From Brachynemurus nebulosus (Eukaryota > Arthropoda > Insecta > Neuroptera > Myrmeleontidae), in assembly GCA_035578155.1 (NCBI GenBank), contig JAPWDM010000004.1, forward strand, positions 41,349,551 through 41,413,550: a stretch of DNA of 64,000 nucleotides. The letters are read 5' to 3'. The notes under the pieces were generated by a model, which saw only the letters and a list, made by a program, of their open reading frames with translations, had not been told where the DNA came from and did not search any database. Made by a program: the position numbers and the translations under genes. Below, in pieces: positions 24,531 to 37,097 of the stretch (its first letter is position 1; each line of letters starts with the position of its first letter).

Positions 24531-26016
24531 AATTGAAAAATAAAGACCGAATAAAGTTTTCAACCAATTCGGATTAGCGGTTTGTTTTTTATAATAAAAA
24601 AAAACGGAATTAACTTGATTAACATAGATTATATGCATTTTCTACCATGTTTTTATTATAAAATGACCTAAAAACCTAATTGATGTTAAAAACGCCAGTA
24701 AATAATTATAAAATTTAAAAAAAAAAGAAAAAAAAACTAAATAAGAAACTGTTTATGAAATTCTTTTTGTCTCACATATTTTGAGAACAAATCAAGCCAT
24801 TACCGCCGATTTATCGTAAGCGACACATTTATCGAAATTGAGATTTTTGATTGCAAGCAACATTTTAAACTGTAGCGGACCAAACAGTGTTACGTTTTTC
24901 TCCAGAATTCGTTAATTAACGAGTTAAACCAACTGCTTAGTATATCGTTAATACAACACATTTTCACATTTTAGCGTAACCGACAATAACCATCTTTATT
25001 GTAAGGTTAATAAAATAATAGGAATAATACGCTCAGGCGTAATAAAATTTAGACAGCAGAAATATTGCAAGCGTCACAAAGATTTTTAAAAAATCCTCCT
25101 GTAAAATTCGATATTTGTCGGTTACGCTAAAATGGCGGTAATGGCTCGAAATGATGATATCATTTGTTTGATAAAGGTCCCCACTCTTAGGTACAGAGGG
25201 CGTAGTCCCCGGTATTATGCAAGGGGCAAAGCCTCTATTGGATGTCCACGGGAAGGAACCCCCTGAAAAGAAAAAAGAATTACTTACGTATAGTAGTCTC
25301 TAGTCTTTAACAACACCCAATGGGAATTTGACAGTGTGGGTAGACTTGTCCCCCCAAATTTTTTACACAATAATTCTCAAGAATAAAATAAAAATACTGT
25401 TGTCTGGATCATCGAAAATATTATTTTCTGAGGTAAAGTTATCAGTATCAAGACACCTATATCCCATATACATGAAAATCTAGCATTTATTACTATTATT
25501 TATACCTAATGTCACTGTATACTTTAGTGTCTGTGTATATAAAGGATAATTAATTAAATATTTTTGAAGCATTGTATTAAAAGGGATATTTAGTTTAATG
25601 CTCTATTTTCATTTGTGCCACGGACGAAAGTATATGTGTTTATAAAAAGATTATTAATGGGATAATAGCGTAAGTAGTATATGAATTAGATTTAATTAAA
25701 GAAATGATATGAAAAAAGAAAACAAGGTATAATTGAAAAGTTACAGTGCCTATACAGTTCAGGAGGATCAATAAAAGATCATCATTACTCTCACATATTT
25801 TGTATTCAACTGTAATGATATAATAATTAGCCACAATAAAAATAAAAGATTATTACTATAGGCAGTAACGAAACGCACTTTCTATCCTTTTTTTAGTCGA
25901 ATTTTCTCCGAAAAATTAGACTTATACAGTCTATACGATAAGAGCTGCGAGAGGTGAGAGTAGGGGCGCTATCCGTTTTCGGACCCGTAGAACACGAATA
26001 TGTAGAAAAAAAAATG

Positions 26017-26020
<4 letters not shown>
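24531..26020. other. intergenic, no gene recognised
   Basis: Motifs such as ATTACCGCC near 24,800 and its complement region near 25,130 suggest another old inverted repeat: ...GATTTATCGTAAGCGACA against TGTCGGTTACGCTAAAATGG. No coding evidence. Confidence 0.4.

Positions 26021-26088
<68 letters not shown>
26021..26088. repeat. (AT)n microsatellite, 68 bp
   Basis: Uninterrupted alternating A and T. Confidence 0.95.
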
Positions 26089-26090
<2 letters not shown>

Positions 26091-26093
26091 CCG

Positions 26094-27000
26094 CCACCTT
26101 TTAATTTGTGTAGGGCCCCCCTATGGAAGTTAAGAGATGAAATTTGGTAAATGGGGCTCATTTTCGAGGTACCTCATACTATCAAAGTGGGGTCAAATTT
26201 TGGGCAAATTTTCTTTCTGACCCGAACTTTAAGGGGGTGGTGGGGGGCGGAAAAGCAATAAAACTTTTCCAAACCGGTTTTAAATAATGTTTCGGTCAAT
26301 TATCTACAACATATCCAAAATTCAGCTTCCTAGGATGATTTGGTGGGAGTAGAGGGGGGAAAAAACGATTTTCGCTGGATCTAATAGGCCCCCAGCCCCC
26401 CAGAATTAACGTAGAGGGTTGAAATTTGGTGTGTTGATAAAGTTCGTACCTAGGTTGTGCTTTTTGGAGGTTTTAATATTTTACCCCCACCCCCCTCAGT
26501 TTTAAGCTACAATTTCATGCATTTTCGACGTTTTCGAAGTTTGTACCACTCGCACAGGTCACCCAAATAAACCTAGAGGGCTGAAATTTTGTATTCGGAT
26601 TGAGTTAGTATCAAGGGGGTGCCTTTTGGGGTCTCGACTTTCAAACCCTACCGCCACCATTTTTATACTCAAAAGAACATGATTTTTCTTGTTTTTTAAC
26701 AATTTCGTTCGTGTCAAAATCTCCCCAAATAAACCTAGAGGGCTGCAATTTTGTGTACAGGTTAAGCTAATAGCCAGACACTGTTTTTTGGGGGTTTCAA
26801 CTTTTAACCCTTACCCCCACGATTTTTACGCCAATATTTCCTTAATTTTTTGGCTTGTTTTCTAACACGTCTAGAGATTCTCTAAGGAAACCTAGAGGGC
26901 TGAAATTTTGTACGTGTATTCAGTTAGTATCCAGCTAGTATCTTTTAGGGAGTCCACATTACTTTTCCCCCCACTTCTACCATTTTTACATCGGAATTGA
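26094..27000. repeat. diverged ~161-bp tandem repeat, four to five units
   Basis: The core AAACCTAGAGGGCTGAAATT recurs in variants near 26,405, 26,567, 26,729 and 26,889, spaced 162, 162 and 160 bp. Each is followed by a TTAGTATC-type element, a CTTTTTGGGGG/TTTTAGGGAG element and a C-rich ACCCCCACC stretch. A weaker unit lies near 26,110-26,290. All share a strand asymmetry, with G-rich and C-rich blocks alternating. I see no frame open through the array, so it is non-coding. Confidence 0.75.
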
Positions 27001-28953
27001 ATGCTATTGTTAAATGTGTTTTAAATGCATTACTTTTATTCTAAATACAAGTAGGCGAATAGTAATTTTAAAAAATTTAAAAAAAAGTGAATACAATTTT
27101 TTAACAAATGAAATACATACATATTAAGTAATTTGAAAATGTTATTAAAGTCACTGTTTATTTATAAATTAGGAATTTTGGATATTTATTATTATTTATA
27201 AAATAGAAATTTTGGATTTTTTTGGAAAGAAAAAATATCTTCATAAAAGCCTTCCAGTTTACTATTTAAGTTCCTTTTTTAATATTTAAAAATAAAACAC
27301 AAAGGCAATTGGCGGATAAGCATGGATAGAAATGCCCTCGTACGAATTGTGTTGGCTTTTTCCCTGTTAACTGCTATCGGCACAAAATTGAAATTTACTG
27401 AGATTCAGCCCTTAAAAACTTAAAACCGTTTTTTAAAGCCCCGATCAACCGGACACTCATCATCAGTTTTAAAACCACCAAAATTACAAATCGCTTGTGG
27501 ACTTTCAATTATATTTCGCTTGTAGACACTCAATACCGAAGATGAAAGGAAAAATTCGACTTCCGTGATGGGGCTCCGCTGCTCACGGCGTTTTTTTTAA
27601 ATAAGTACAAACAATTAAGCATGTCCTTTTTTGTTTACGTGACTGTATGTGTTTATACATGTGAAATTTAGGGTTGATAATGGTCATGTTAAATTACATG
27701 AACAACTAAAAGCAATTTTTTTCTTTAAATAAATTGAACAAACGCAAAATTGATGACAGTATTTAACACGAAAATTTAGATCGTCACCACCAATTAGTAC
27801 CAACCGCTGTCGAAATCTAAAATATTAACTAAATTATGTATTATAAAATATGAATACCTATTATTATTTAACGTATATTTATTTATTACATAAGCATTCA
27901 AATTATAATAATACTTACAAATTTAGATCAAACGTCACTCAGAAAAAAACTTAAATTGAAATTTTCTTTTGAAAGATCACAAAAAACACTAAAAATTACA
28001 AGAATATATCAAAAATAACAGATGACAAGCTTTAAATAAAAAAATATAATGACATTATATATATTGCACTGCCAATATGTTGTTAAAAATTTTAAAAAAG
28101 TCAGTGAAACTTACACAAAAAAGTAATTTACATAATTATCAACTGTAAATTTTCACAAAATAATTTGACCTGCAAATTTATTTGTCTAAATTAAATTTAT
28201 TTTAGTGATGGTATTTTCACTGTACTATTTTATATAATGTTATGCATTATTTACATAACATGGATAAACCTTTGAAATTTTTGAATTCCAAACGACACTC
28301 TTACGTCATCTCGTTTCGTAACTGTTTGTGAAACAAATTATTATTTAAACTGTGAATTAACGGTTTATGATAAAAATAGATAATTATATTCAACAATTAC
28401 GTGAGACTTAATTTGTAGTTCTCCATATCTCCCTTAAAAATAGTATATAACTTAACAAGGAACGTAAGTGTTATTATTGTGACCTCGAATGCAGTTTAAA
28501 AACTTAAAAAATTAAAATAATTTTTGAAAAAATATTTTTAGGAATTTTTTTATATAAGATAGAGATTTCATGTATGTATTTTTTTCACCAGTTACATTTT
28601 TAAGAGCAAGAAACTATTGATCGCTGGATGCAATTCGTGTGTTTCCCTTTTCGCCATGGGGTGAAATTTTAGGGTCAGGCCGACCATTTTTAACCGCGGG
28701 ATGGAATTCGTGATCAACCGGTAAAAATATATTCCTGGTTCAATGACCGAAATCATAAAGTCTAAGAGTTGGTTGCGAATGCCACAGTTATTTGTAAACA
28801 TTTTAATTTGAATAATACTATTCTTAACTAGTTATAAAAACTTACAAATCTGACGTACATACCTTTTGCTTCAGTTTCAATTTCCTCTAGCTAATTTACT
28901 TACGTAGTCAGTCTGTGCAAAATTTATTATTATATTCGATTTAGAAATTTGTG

Positions 28954-29037
<84 letters not shown>

Positions 29038-30280
29038 AGACATGTTACAAATAATTCCGAAAATTTGTCTATAACAATATTTGTAAACAACATAATCAAG
29101 GCTTTTCCAATATCATAATAATTCCATGAAACCGATGCATCCCTACTGGGCGCCTAATATCTTCATATATTAGATGTGGTTTTAATATCTAATTTTATTA
29201 TGTTTAACGGCAATAATGTGATCGTTAAATCATAAACCTGTATCTATATATGGACGGACGAGCTACACATATACCCCGTAGAGTATATATACCAGTTTAA
29301 ATGGCAAAGGTTATATATTCATAAAGTAAACTAAACGCAAAATCTTTTTAGAAAGTCAATTTTATCACAACTCAAGTTTCAAAAAGGGTTTGATTTAAAG
29401 GTTTAATTATTATTACACATAATTTTATTTTATTTGTCGGCCTGTTCTTAGGTCTGTCATACATCTGAATAACTTTGCTCATTAGACGCATCTTTTCCAT
29501 TTTGAATATTGTTCGGGAATAAATGGTGATAGAAATGAAAGAAATATTTTATTTATATTACCATTCCTTTTGAATGTTCTTTTGATAGTGGCTTTCCAGG
29601 AATTCGTGACATGAAAGGTAACAAAGTAATGTGACTTGATAAATGAAATTTATAAATTAACCCGGCTTGAAAAATAACGGATATAACGGTACAATATATA
29701 GAAAATTACCTGTTTTTTATTTATTTATTTTTAATTATTTATTTGATAAAATGTAATTTTTATATTAGATACTTAGGACATTTCTTCCTAATTCTGTCTT
29801 TGAAATTCATAAATAACATTCCTTTTTCAAAGGAGCCATTATACAAACGAAATAATATTGGTAAACATTTTTTTTGCTATTATCCGGAGTGGTAGCCGGG
29901 GATTTGCGTAGAGTAAGGTTTATTACTACCTGAGGCTAACCTGACAAAATTAGGTGTACATTTGAATTCTAGAGCTGTGTACACTTTCCGTTTTACTTTT
30001 TACATTTAAAATTTGGTATAAAATAAAAAATCATTGACACTGATGAAATACTTTTAACACCTTGATGGTCACTGACGTCTTATGACGTCAACTTAAACCT
30101 TAATAATCCACACTCCACGTCATACGACGTCAACAATACCATATAAAGTTTATTAGGTGCCAAAATAATGTACCTATCAGGAGTTTTGTCATTAAAGGTT
30201 ACGGCCGTCATAGTGGTAATATTATAAATAAAGAATTAAAGATAACAAGATAAGGAAAAGATGTAAGAAAAGATGTAATA
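27001..30280. other. AT-rich intergenic DNA
   Basis: No gene is recognised. It contains an (AT)n tract at 28,955-29,035. A short cluster of GACGTC palindromes at 30,075-30,132 contains TGACGTC, ATGACGTCAAC and ACGACGTCAAC. Its meaning is unclear. Confidence 0.5.
28955..29035. repeat. (AT)n microsatellite, about 81 bp
   Basis: Alternating A and T without interruption. Confidence 0.95.
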
Positions 30281-30534
30281 CCATTAGTTGGGATGAATCT
30301 GGACAGTAGGGGCGAATCTGTACAAAGCTGCCTGTCGATATTTCTCTGTCAGTGTTATGAACGCACAAAGTCATAGATCAATCTATGCTACAGAATTTTG
30401 TCAGTTATGAGTTAGTCATCAAAGAAAAGCGGTAAAAGTGACATCTTTGTATTTTGTTAGGTTACAGCCGCATTGTTTATAATTTTTAAAAATAACGCGC
30501 GTTTTGAAAACTTATAAAGAAACTGCTGGACAAA

Positions 30535-30643
<109 letters not shown>

Positions 30644-30773
30644 GGGGACTGGCAACAAAATGTTTGGCATTTTGTTGACCATATATGTACCAAAAATGAA
30701 AGTGTGTTCTTTTTTTTTTTTTTAGAAATTAATTAACAAAAAATTGTCTATAGGTGAGGCGAATTCATACACT

Positions 30774-31219
30774 ATGGTGCGTCAATATAAAAAGAAAGTG
30801 GGTATAAACTACATGAACTGTAGTCTAGATAACAAAATCGGCTTTTTTCGGCAGAGGCCCAATAACCGGGGAGGTCCAAGGGGTCCGGACCCCCTAAAAT
30901 TACCTGGAAATTTTCCTTCAATTTACTTCATTTATATTAAAAAGTAAAATTTTTAGTGGTTTACTAATATTTTTTATTTGAAAATCAAATTTTCGGAGAT
31001 GACGTTTTATTACAACATTTTCCATTGTTATCGGAGAACTGTGTTATCAAAAAATTTGATAATTTAAATTTAAATTTGTTGGACCTCCTGTATATATGTA
31101 GTTGTTGCACCCCTGCTGTCCGATATTAAAAATAAAGAAAATCGCTCAGACAAGCTGCTGAATATTTCCATGTTTCCAAATCGACCTTGTATGATAGACT
31201 GAAAGGCAAATCGAAATAA
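30774..31219 (+). pseudogene. pogo-like transposase N-terminus, split by insertion
   Basis: The first part at 30,774 begins MVRQYKKK, the style of pogo-type transposase starts (MVRxYKRK). After about 300 bp of unrelated sequence, a second part at 31,139-31,219 reads SLRQAAEYFHVSKSTLYDRL. That is the recognition-helix region of a psq/CENP-B-type helix-turn-helix, and a stop follows. The interrupting segment carries GGAGGTCCA near 30,871 and its complement TGGACCTCC near 31,079, suggesting a nested small repeat with inverted ends. No DDE catalytic domain is visible. Confidence 0.65.
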
Positions 31220-31605
31220 AATTCATTTAAATCCAAAATGTTTTATTCCACCCATCAAAAGTCATTCGCTGATGCAGATATTTATGTTAGCGAATTTCAA
31301 GATTGGAAATTCAGCTACTTTTATCTTTTTATGTCCGATTTCACCGGTATGCATGACTGAATATGATTTATATTGCAAATAAAGTACTGTCCAGATTCGC
31401 CCCACACTTAGGGGCGAATTCGGATACTGTATAACCAAAAAAAAAAAAAAAAATGTGGCAGTACCAATTTTGATATTTTTATTACTGTCCTATATGCTCG
31501 TGATATTGAAGCATTTAAATTATTATTTTTGAATTTTTTAGATAAACTCTAAACAATTCTTTGCCAAAAAACTAAAAAATCGTTCAGATTCGTCCCAACT
31601 GACGG

Positions 31606-32872
31606 TATCTAGTAATAATAATTCTGATAGACTAGTTTTAAAACAAAATATCTAATAGAAATTGAGAATCTTCAAAAATAGCAGCCTACAAAATAAAATC
31701 AATCGAAAATTTTTCTTTTTCAATTTTCTTAACAATTTTTGACCAACTAGATGGCAGCTATCAGAAGTTAAAAATCTTATAGCCGAAAAAATGTTAATAA
31801 AACAAACAACAAGTTAAAATGTCAAAATTAAATTGGCCAACTGAAAAAAAAATATTGAACCACCTAGAGCGGCATAATACTGAGACTAGTAGGACAATCA
31901 AAAACGAAAAGAGAATAACAAAGAACGTAATGAAATGGTTATCATTTTTGGGTTAAAAAATTTCCCACACACAGTCCCACAAATAAAATTAGAGACAAAA
32001 GAAAGAATTGATTTACAAAAATTCAATTGGAATAGATGTAAGTAACCACTTGAAGCACATATTTTCATTACTAAGGTTATATAGCACTTTAATAATAATT
32101 AATTTTCATTTTAAAATTAAAACAACACTAGTAACAATGACCGAAATAATCGAGTCGGCGAGTGATATGCAACTGGTCCAATAATTAGACTTCAATAAAC
32201 AAAATCAAAATACTAATACTTCCTTTCTTTGAATGGTCACAACGTATACGGAGTTATTCAATATTTAAAAAAAAATGTTTTTTTGATATAATGGCACAAA
32301 TAGGATGGATAATGGCTCAAAATCGGTTTTAGATAGGATAATGACCTAAAAACTTTCCCCCCTTTATCATGGAACAAAAAAGAAAAATATGAAAAAATTT
32401 TATTTGACAAAAAATAAATTTTTGTCGAATGACAAACGCCCAAAATTCCTATTTCCGGGCATCGAACGTACCCGGTTAATGAACTCCTCCAAGTTTTTTT
32501 AAGGTTTTCAACGTTGACTCCAAATTGCGTGAAAATGTGATGTGGATAAGAACCACTATCTTCGGTGAAGTCGCAATTATCGACGTCATTTATATTGGCT
32601 GTTACATTTAGGCAAGACTGACCTCAGCAAATACGACAAAACTAACGAACAATATAAACTAACTTTCTGCAACCACATTTTAAGCTGCAGTCATTTGTTA
32701 TTTGTATACAGCTGAACCGTTTTTTATGCGGTCAGTTCGTAGGACTTTTTGTTGTAACCTTTTATTCACAATATGTACTTTGAAGGGCATTTTTTATAAG
32801 TCTTAGCAAAAAATTACGAAAAAATATTCTACAAGTAGGTATCGCACAAAAAATGACCATACATAAAAAAGG

Positions 32873-32951
<79 letters not shown>

Positions 32952-33032
32952 GCACAATAAGGGTTATATATAGTATCTAATTATAAAAAAATAGTATTCA
33001 GGTTTAATTGGCTCCAAAATGGCTGTTCCCCG
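31606..33032. other. intergenic with one foldback half-copy
   Basis: No gene is recognised. Around 32,400-32,505 the order ACAAAAAATAAATTTTTG, GGGCATCGAACGTACCCGG, TTAATGAACTCCTCCAAGTT parallels one arm of the foldback MITE at 51,632-52,048, so it is a diverged relative. An (AT)n tract lies at 32,873-32,949. Confidence 0.45.
32873..32949. repeat. (AT)n microsatellite, 77 bp
   Basis: An uninterrupted tract about 80 bp outside the left end of the giant palindrome. Confidence 0.95.
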
Positions 33033-33045
33033 GGAAAAAATTTTC

Positions 33046-33113
33046 ATATATGGTCATATATGATCATATATGGAAAATTGGCCATATATGAGCATATATG
33101 ACCATATGTGACA
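33046..33113. repeat. CATATATG-rich outer end of left arm
   Basis: At least five CATATATG or near-identical octamers occur in 68 bp, some arranged as the palindrome CATATATGATCATATATG. The mirror lies at 45,405-45,475. Such iterated palindromes at the tips of an inverted repeat resemble protein-binding or hairpin end sequences, but function is inference. Confidence 0.6.
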
Positions 33114-33399
33114 ATATAATTTTGTAACGTTAATACAATTAGAATTAAAAAGTTAAAATAAAAAGCCGCGATTAATAACCAGCGTAAGTAGTAGGAATAT
33201 GGGCATTTTGGATCCTCCATCCCTCCATCCAACTTTTTGAGCGACCTCGGATGGAGGCAAAACTACCGAGGCGGTTCTAGAAGCCTCCGGCGGTGGGTGG
33301 AGCAAAATTTTTTTCTAGCCTAGTGGAACTTGATCCAACCTAAGAGAACCTAAGGAAATTTGGTGTAACCTAACAAATATTTTCTAACCTAAGAATTCC

Positions 33400-33655
33400 C
33401 TAATAGATGGCGCAGCCACCTTCGAGCCCTGTAAATTCCCTAATAGATGACGCAGTCACCTTTGATAGCGTTGCTGGTCTGGATTCCTGTGTGTAAGTTT
33501 GAAAAATTGTCAATAGATGGCGCAGCCACCTTCGAGCCCTGTGAATTCGCTACTAGATGGCGCAGCCACCTTCGAGCCTGTGAATTCGCTACTAGATGGC
33601 GTTGCTAGTCTGGATTCCTGTGTGTAAGTTTGAAAAATTGTCAATAGATTGCATC
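33400..33655. repeat. minisatellite in left arm, units of 37-50 bp and a longer block
   Basis: The core AGATGGCGCAGCCACCTTCG recurs at about 33,404, 33,516 and 33,553. Variants at 33,441 and 33,590 are joined to AATTCGCTACTAG or AATTCCCTAATAG, and a block GATTCCTGTGTGTAAGTTTG occurs twice. A short frame reading across it on the minus strand is a repeat artefact. Just outside, 33,240-33,400 is unusually GC-rich and then carries repeated CCTAA/CCTAG words. Confidence 0.8.
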
Positions 33656-33718
33656 GAAAACCATTTTGATAGTTAAACTTACCATTAAAAGATGGCCTTG
33701 CTTTCATAATTTTATAAT

Positions 33719-34041
33719 ATTTTTATCTGAAAACAGGCTTAAACTGTCAGCTGACGTCACTAAAGGTAAACTGATATCAAATAGCGAAGATTTCTCTCTA
33801 ATATGCAAAAATGAATTTTATCATATGATTGTATATTTTTATCTGAAAACAGGTTTAAACTTGTATAAATTGCCAGCTGACGTCACTAAAGGTAAACTGA
33901 TATCAAATAGCGAAGATTTCTGTCTAATATGCGAAAATGAAGCAGCAGGTTTTAACCTGTATGGCTACATAAAGTGTGACAGCTGACGTCACCATACTAT
34001 TTTTTCTGCTATAAAAAGGACGCGACAGAATTTCATCAGTT
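33719..34041 (+). promoter_or_regulatory. promoter of gene A, left arm: three CREs, TATA, TCAGT initiator
   Basis: Perfect TGACGTCA sites lie at 33,752, 33,878 and 33,984, the first two inside a duplicated ~120-bp unit (TTTTATCTGAAAACAGG...). TATAAAAAG at 34,010-34,018 is followed by the arthropod-type initiator TCAGTT at 34,036-34,041, with its A 28 bp from the TATA start, an ideal spacing. The 5' leader to the ATG would be about 97 bases. CREB/ATF-type regulation is inference from the octamer. Confidence 0.75.
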
Positions 34042-34134
34042 ACAATTTTGTTCGAAACTTTAGTGAAAAAAACATTAAACCTTATTGTTGTGAATTTTCA
34101 ATTGTTGTGTGTTAAGAGTTAATTGTTGCCAACA

Positions 34135-34524
34135 ATGGAATCCATTACTGCTGGTGCTTCATCTGGAAACAGAGACTTAATTCAAAAAATGGCTGGAAAT
34201 TTTGTGGATGAATTGAATCATCTTGGCGCTGTTAAACGATGGATTAAACTTTCTGATATGGAAATTGGAAAAGTATATAAAATAATGGGAGCCAGTCAAC
34301 TACCATCGAAATTCGATTCATCGAAAATGAAGACAATATTGGAATTGGAAATTGGATACATTTCGTTACCAGCGAGATTTGACAATTTGAGCGAGCAGAT
34401 GCTGGCATGGTTGCAAAGCAATCCAAAACTTGGTATTATGAATAATGGACCCATTGGACTAACTCATAAATTGCAATTTAAAACGTTGGATCTTCTTGAA
34501 ATCGTGGAGGATGCTGAATGGTGA
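34135..34524 (+). CDS. gene A, left arm: 129-aa protein, possible OB-like domain
   Basis: The ATG at 34,135 is chosen because it follows CCAACA, a good eukaryotic context; the two in-frame codons before it are TTG. The protein has a polar N-terminus (MESITAGASSGN), a helix-like segment with LIQKMAGNFVDELNHLGAV, then WIKLSDMEIGKVYKIMGA, LELEIGYISLPARFDNL and LTHKLQFKTLDLLEIVED. The ordered pattern of xLxIGKxYxI, an extended strand, and LPxRFxxL resembles a beta-rich domain seen in many small arthropod mobile-element proteins. I would guess nucleic-acid binding with an OB-like fold, at low confidence. AATAAA near 34,613 and an A-rich tract follow. An identical copy sits in the right arm. It faces gene C across 2.57 kb. 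Confidence 0.75.
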   Translation: MESITAGASSGNRDLIQKMAGNFVDELNHLGAVKRWIKLSDMEIGKVYKIMGASQLPSKFDSSKMKTILELEIGYISLPARFDNLSEQMLAWLQSNPKLGIMNNGPIGLTHKLQFKTLDLLEIVEDAEW

Positions 34525-37097
34525 ATTTTGTAATTTATTCTCTTCAAAATGTATTATTTAATTGTACTATGTATTTTAAAAATTTCAATATTGTATCAAT
34601 TTTTATATATATTTAATAAAAAAAATTATAAAAAAAACAAAAAAACAAAAAAAAAAAAAAAACAAAACAAAAAAACAAAAAAAAATTTCGATTTTTTTTC
34701 AATACCCATCGCTAGACATTGATTTATATTCTAGTTTTGATTATGCCAGATTAATAAATAAACATTATTTGGTGTTTAATAAAAAATTTAAAAAATTGAT
34801 TTTTCAATTCAGGTCTCGTCTCTAAATCACAATTTTTGAACTAAGTATAAATCAATAATACATATGAGTAATATTTGATATGCATCGTATTATTAGGTTT
34901 TATGGTGAATAATTATAAAACAAAAAAAAAGATTTAATATCCCCTGAAAACGAAAAATTTAATTTTTCACATGCTTAATAAAAATTATTTTTCAAGTTTA
35001 ATAAAAATTATTCTTTATAAAATTGTCTATCAAATATTAGCCTTGCACATACATATAAGAAATGCTGATTTGCTAAAATATAAATCTTGGAATGTGGATA
35101 CATAATGTTATAAAAGTCCAATACGTTCATACATATGTATATATGAATATTACATTGTAATACAGGTATTCGCTATATCTATATGAATCGTGTTTAAAAG
35201 CCAAATTTATTTTCCTGAATTTTTTAAAATATATATATATAGTAATATAATATTTCGCATATATACAGTACTCTGTTAAAAGTACGGGTTTCTACACCGT
35301 TAAAAACATATATTTTACAATATCAATATATTGTAAAAAATCATATTTCTTAATATTTTTAAAACTGAATATGTAATATCAAGAATTTAAAACAGTTTTG
35401 AAACATTAATTTCTCCTCATAATATTTTTTTTAGTCTTAAATTAATAGCACAATGTTCCATATATTTTAAGAAAATTTTTCTTTTAATATTTTATAACTT
35501 ATCTAAAAAATTTATAGCTATTTTTTATCCAAAAATTTATTACTTGCTATTGTTAAAAAATTAGTTAAATATATCTATAGGTATTAAGTGACCCCTAGTT
35601 TTGTGAAAGACGGTAGTAAGAGCAATTCATCTTAAATACGAAATTATTTTATCAATGCTAAATAAGCGTTTTTTTTCTCATATTATCATACTCCAATATA
35701 TTGTATATTATTATAATTTATAAAAATGTGTTTTATTTATTAAAAAATTTAGCAAAATTTTAAATAATATCACGTCAAAATAATATTCAGAAGTCAATAA
35801 AAGACAATAGCAGTAAATTTATTAAGATAACTATAAATAAATATTAATCTAATGTTGAAATATTTATTAACAAATAGTACTGCTTAGTAGAAAATTAGGT
35901 ACCTATTGTTTTGTTTTCAAATTTACCTTTTTGCAATTAAAGAAAATTTTAGTAACTATCGATACCTATATAAAACGATACCCATAAAAGACAAGCATGC
36001 TCTGATCTCAACAATTTTTTCCCATGTTAAATTTGTATGTTCTTACTTCGCTGAAACTTATTATGTTTATATATTCCCCCAATATTTTCTACCATAAACA
36101 ATAGTTATAGCAAGCTAGGTAGGTATTGAATAAGTATTTTTTGTTTGTTAATTTATTGATGATAGAGAAAAAAAATTTATGATTTTATAGACAGTGAAAT
36201 ACATTTAACCACTTTAGCGGATACCCCGAGTCTCACTCGGGTCCGTAATTCTAACAACTAGCGGACACGACGAGTGACACTCGTTCTCATGTCGGTAACT
36301 GTTTGTGCTGCCACCTATTTAAATAAGAAAAAGAATACATTATAGAGAGCTTTATTTATCCTAGAATCAAACCTTTTTAACATAGTTATCTAGAAGGTGG
36401 TTAACTTGGATGGTATTTTTTTTGTCAGTGTAAAATAAATTGACAATCCGCTAAAGAGGTTAAACTATTTTTTGCAGTTTAATTTTGTAAAAACACCTAA
36501 AAATTATCAGTCACAGACAAATATTTCTAAGCAAACGAATTGAAAATGTAGTTTTATATCATAAGAATAAATGCGTATATATAGGGTGGACAGTAAATAA
36601 CTCTCATAATTTTTAAAGAGCGGATGAAAACTTTAATTTTGGATTACGAAATTTTATTTTTTTTCCGGAGTTAAGCTGCATTCAATTAATTAACCCTTTC
36701 CTGCACAGCAGTTTTAGATCATTACTGTGCAAACGATACTTCAAATTAGCAAATCATTAATAACATGGGTAAATACTTATTAGCAAGAATTACATAGTTT
36801 ACACATATGTTCTATCGCACCAGAATGTTAATAGGACAATGCGATTTAATTGCCTATATTCAGGAGCAAGCAAAAACATTACCTATTTTAATAACTTAGA
36901 AAATACACATTACATAGTTCGTTGTAAGAACAATCATTTCGGTGATCTTTTTTTTTTAACGAATTACTAAATTTGCTTAAGGACTATGGTATGTAAGAAA
37001 TAACAACACTCACATAATTTTAAAATAATTAACATATAGCTATTGGAAAAGTTACAAAGATTTTTTTTAACAACTTATTAAATGCTGATAGCTTATT
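34525..37097. other. non-coding middle of left arm
   Basis: A candidate poly(A) signal AATAAA lies near 34,613, followed by an A-rich run to about 34,685. The remainder is AT-rich with no frame over 65 codons and no recognised motif. The piggyBac-type MITE at 36,209-36,459 is the only identified insertion. No helicase, capsid, polymerase or transposase frame is present on either strand. Confidence 0.7.
36209..36459. mobile_element. 251-bp piggyBac-type MITE, present only in left arm
   Basis: The element is flanked by TTAA on both sides (36,205-36,208 and 36,460-36,463), the piggyBac target duplication. The ends are inverted: CCACTTTAGCGGAT on the left and ATCCGCTAAAGAGG on the right. Internal small palindromes (CCGAGTCTCACTCGG and ACGAGTGACACTCGT) follow the left end. 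The mirror position in the right arm reads straight through with one TTAA (42,126-42,129), an empty site in the same sequence context. No coding capacity. Confidence 0.9.

Noticed and set aside
33666..33986. 106-aa frame with two similar halves upstream of gene A
   Set aside because: It runs through the duplicated promoter module containing the CRE sites and ends before the TATA box, so the repeat explains the similarity.
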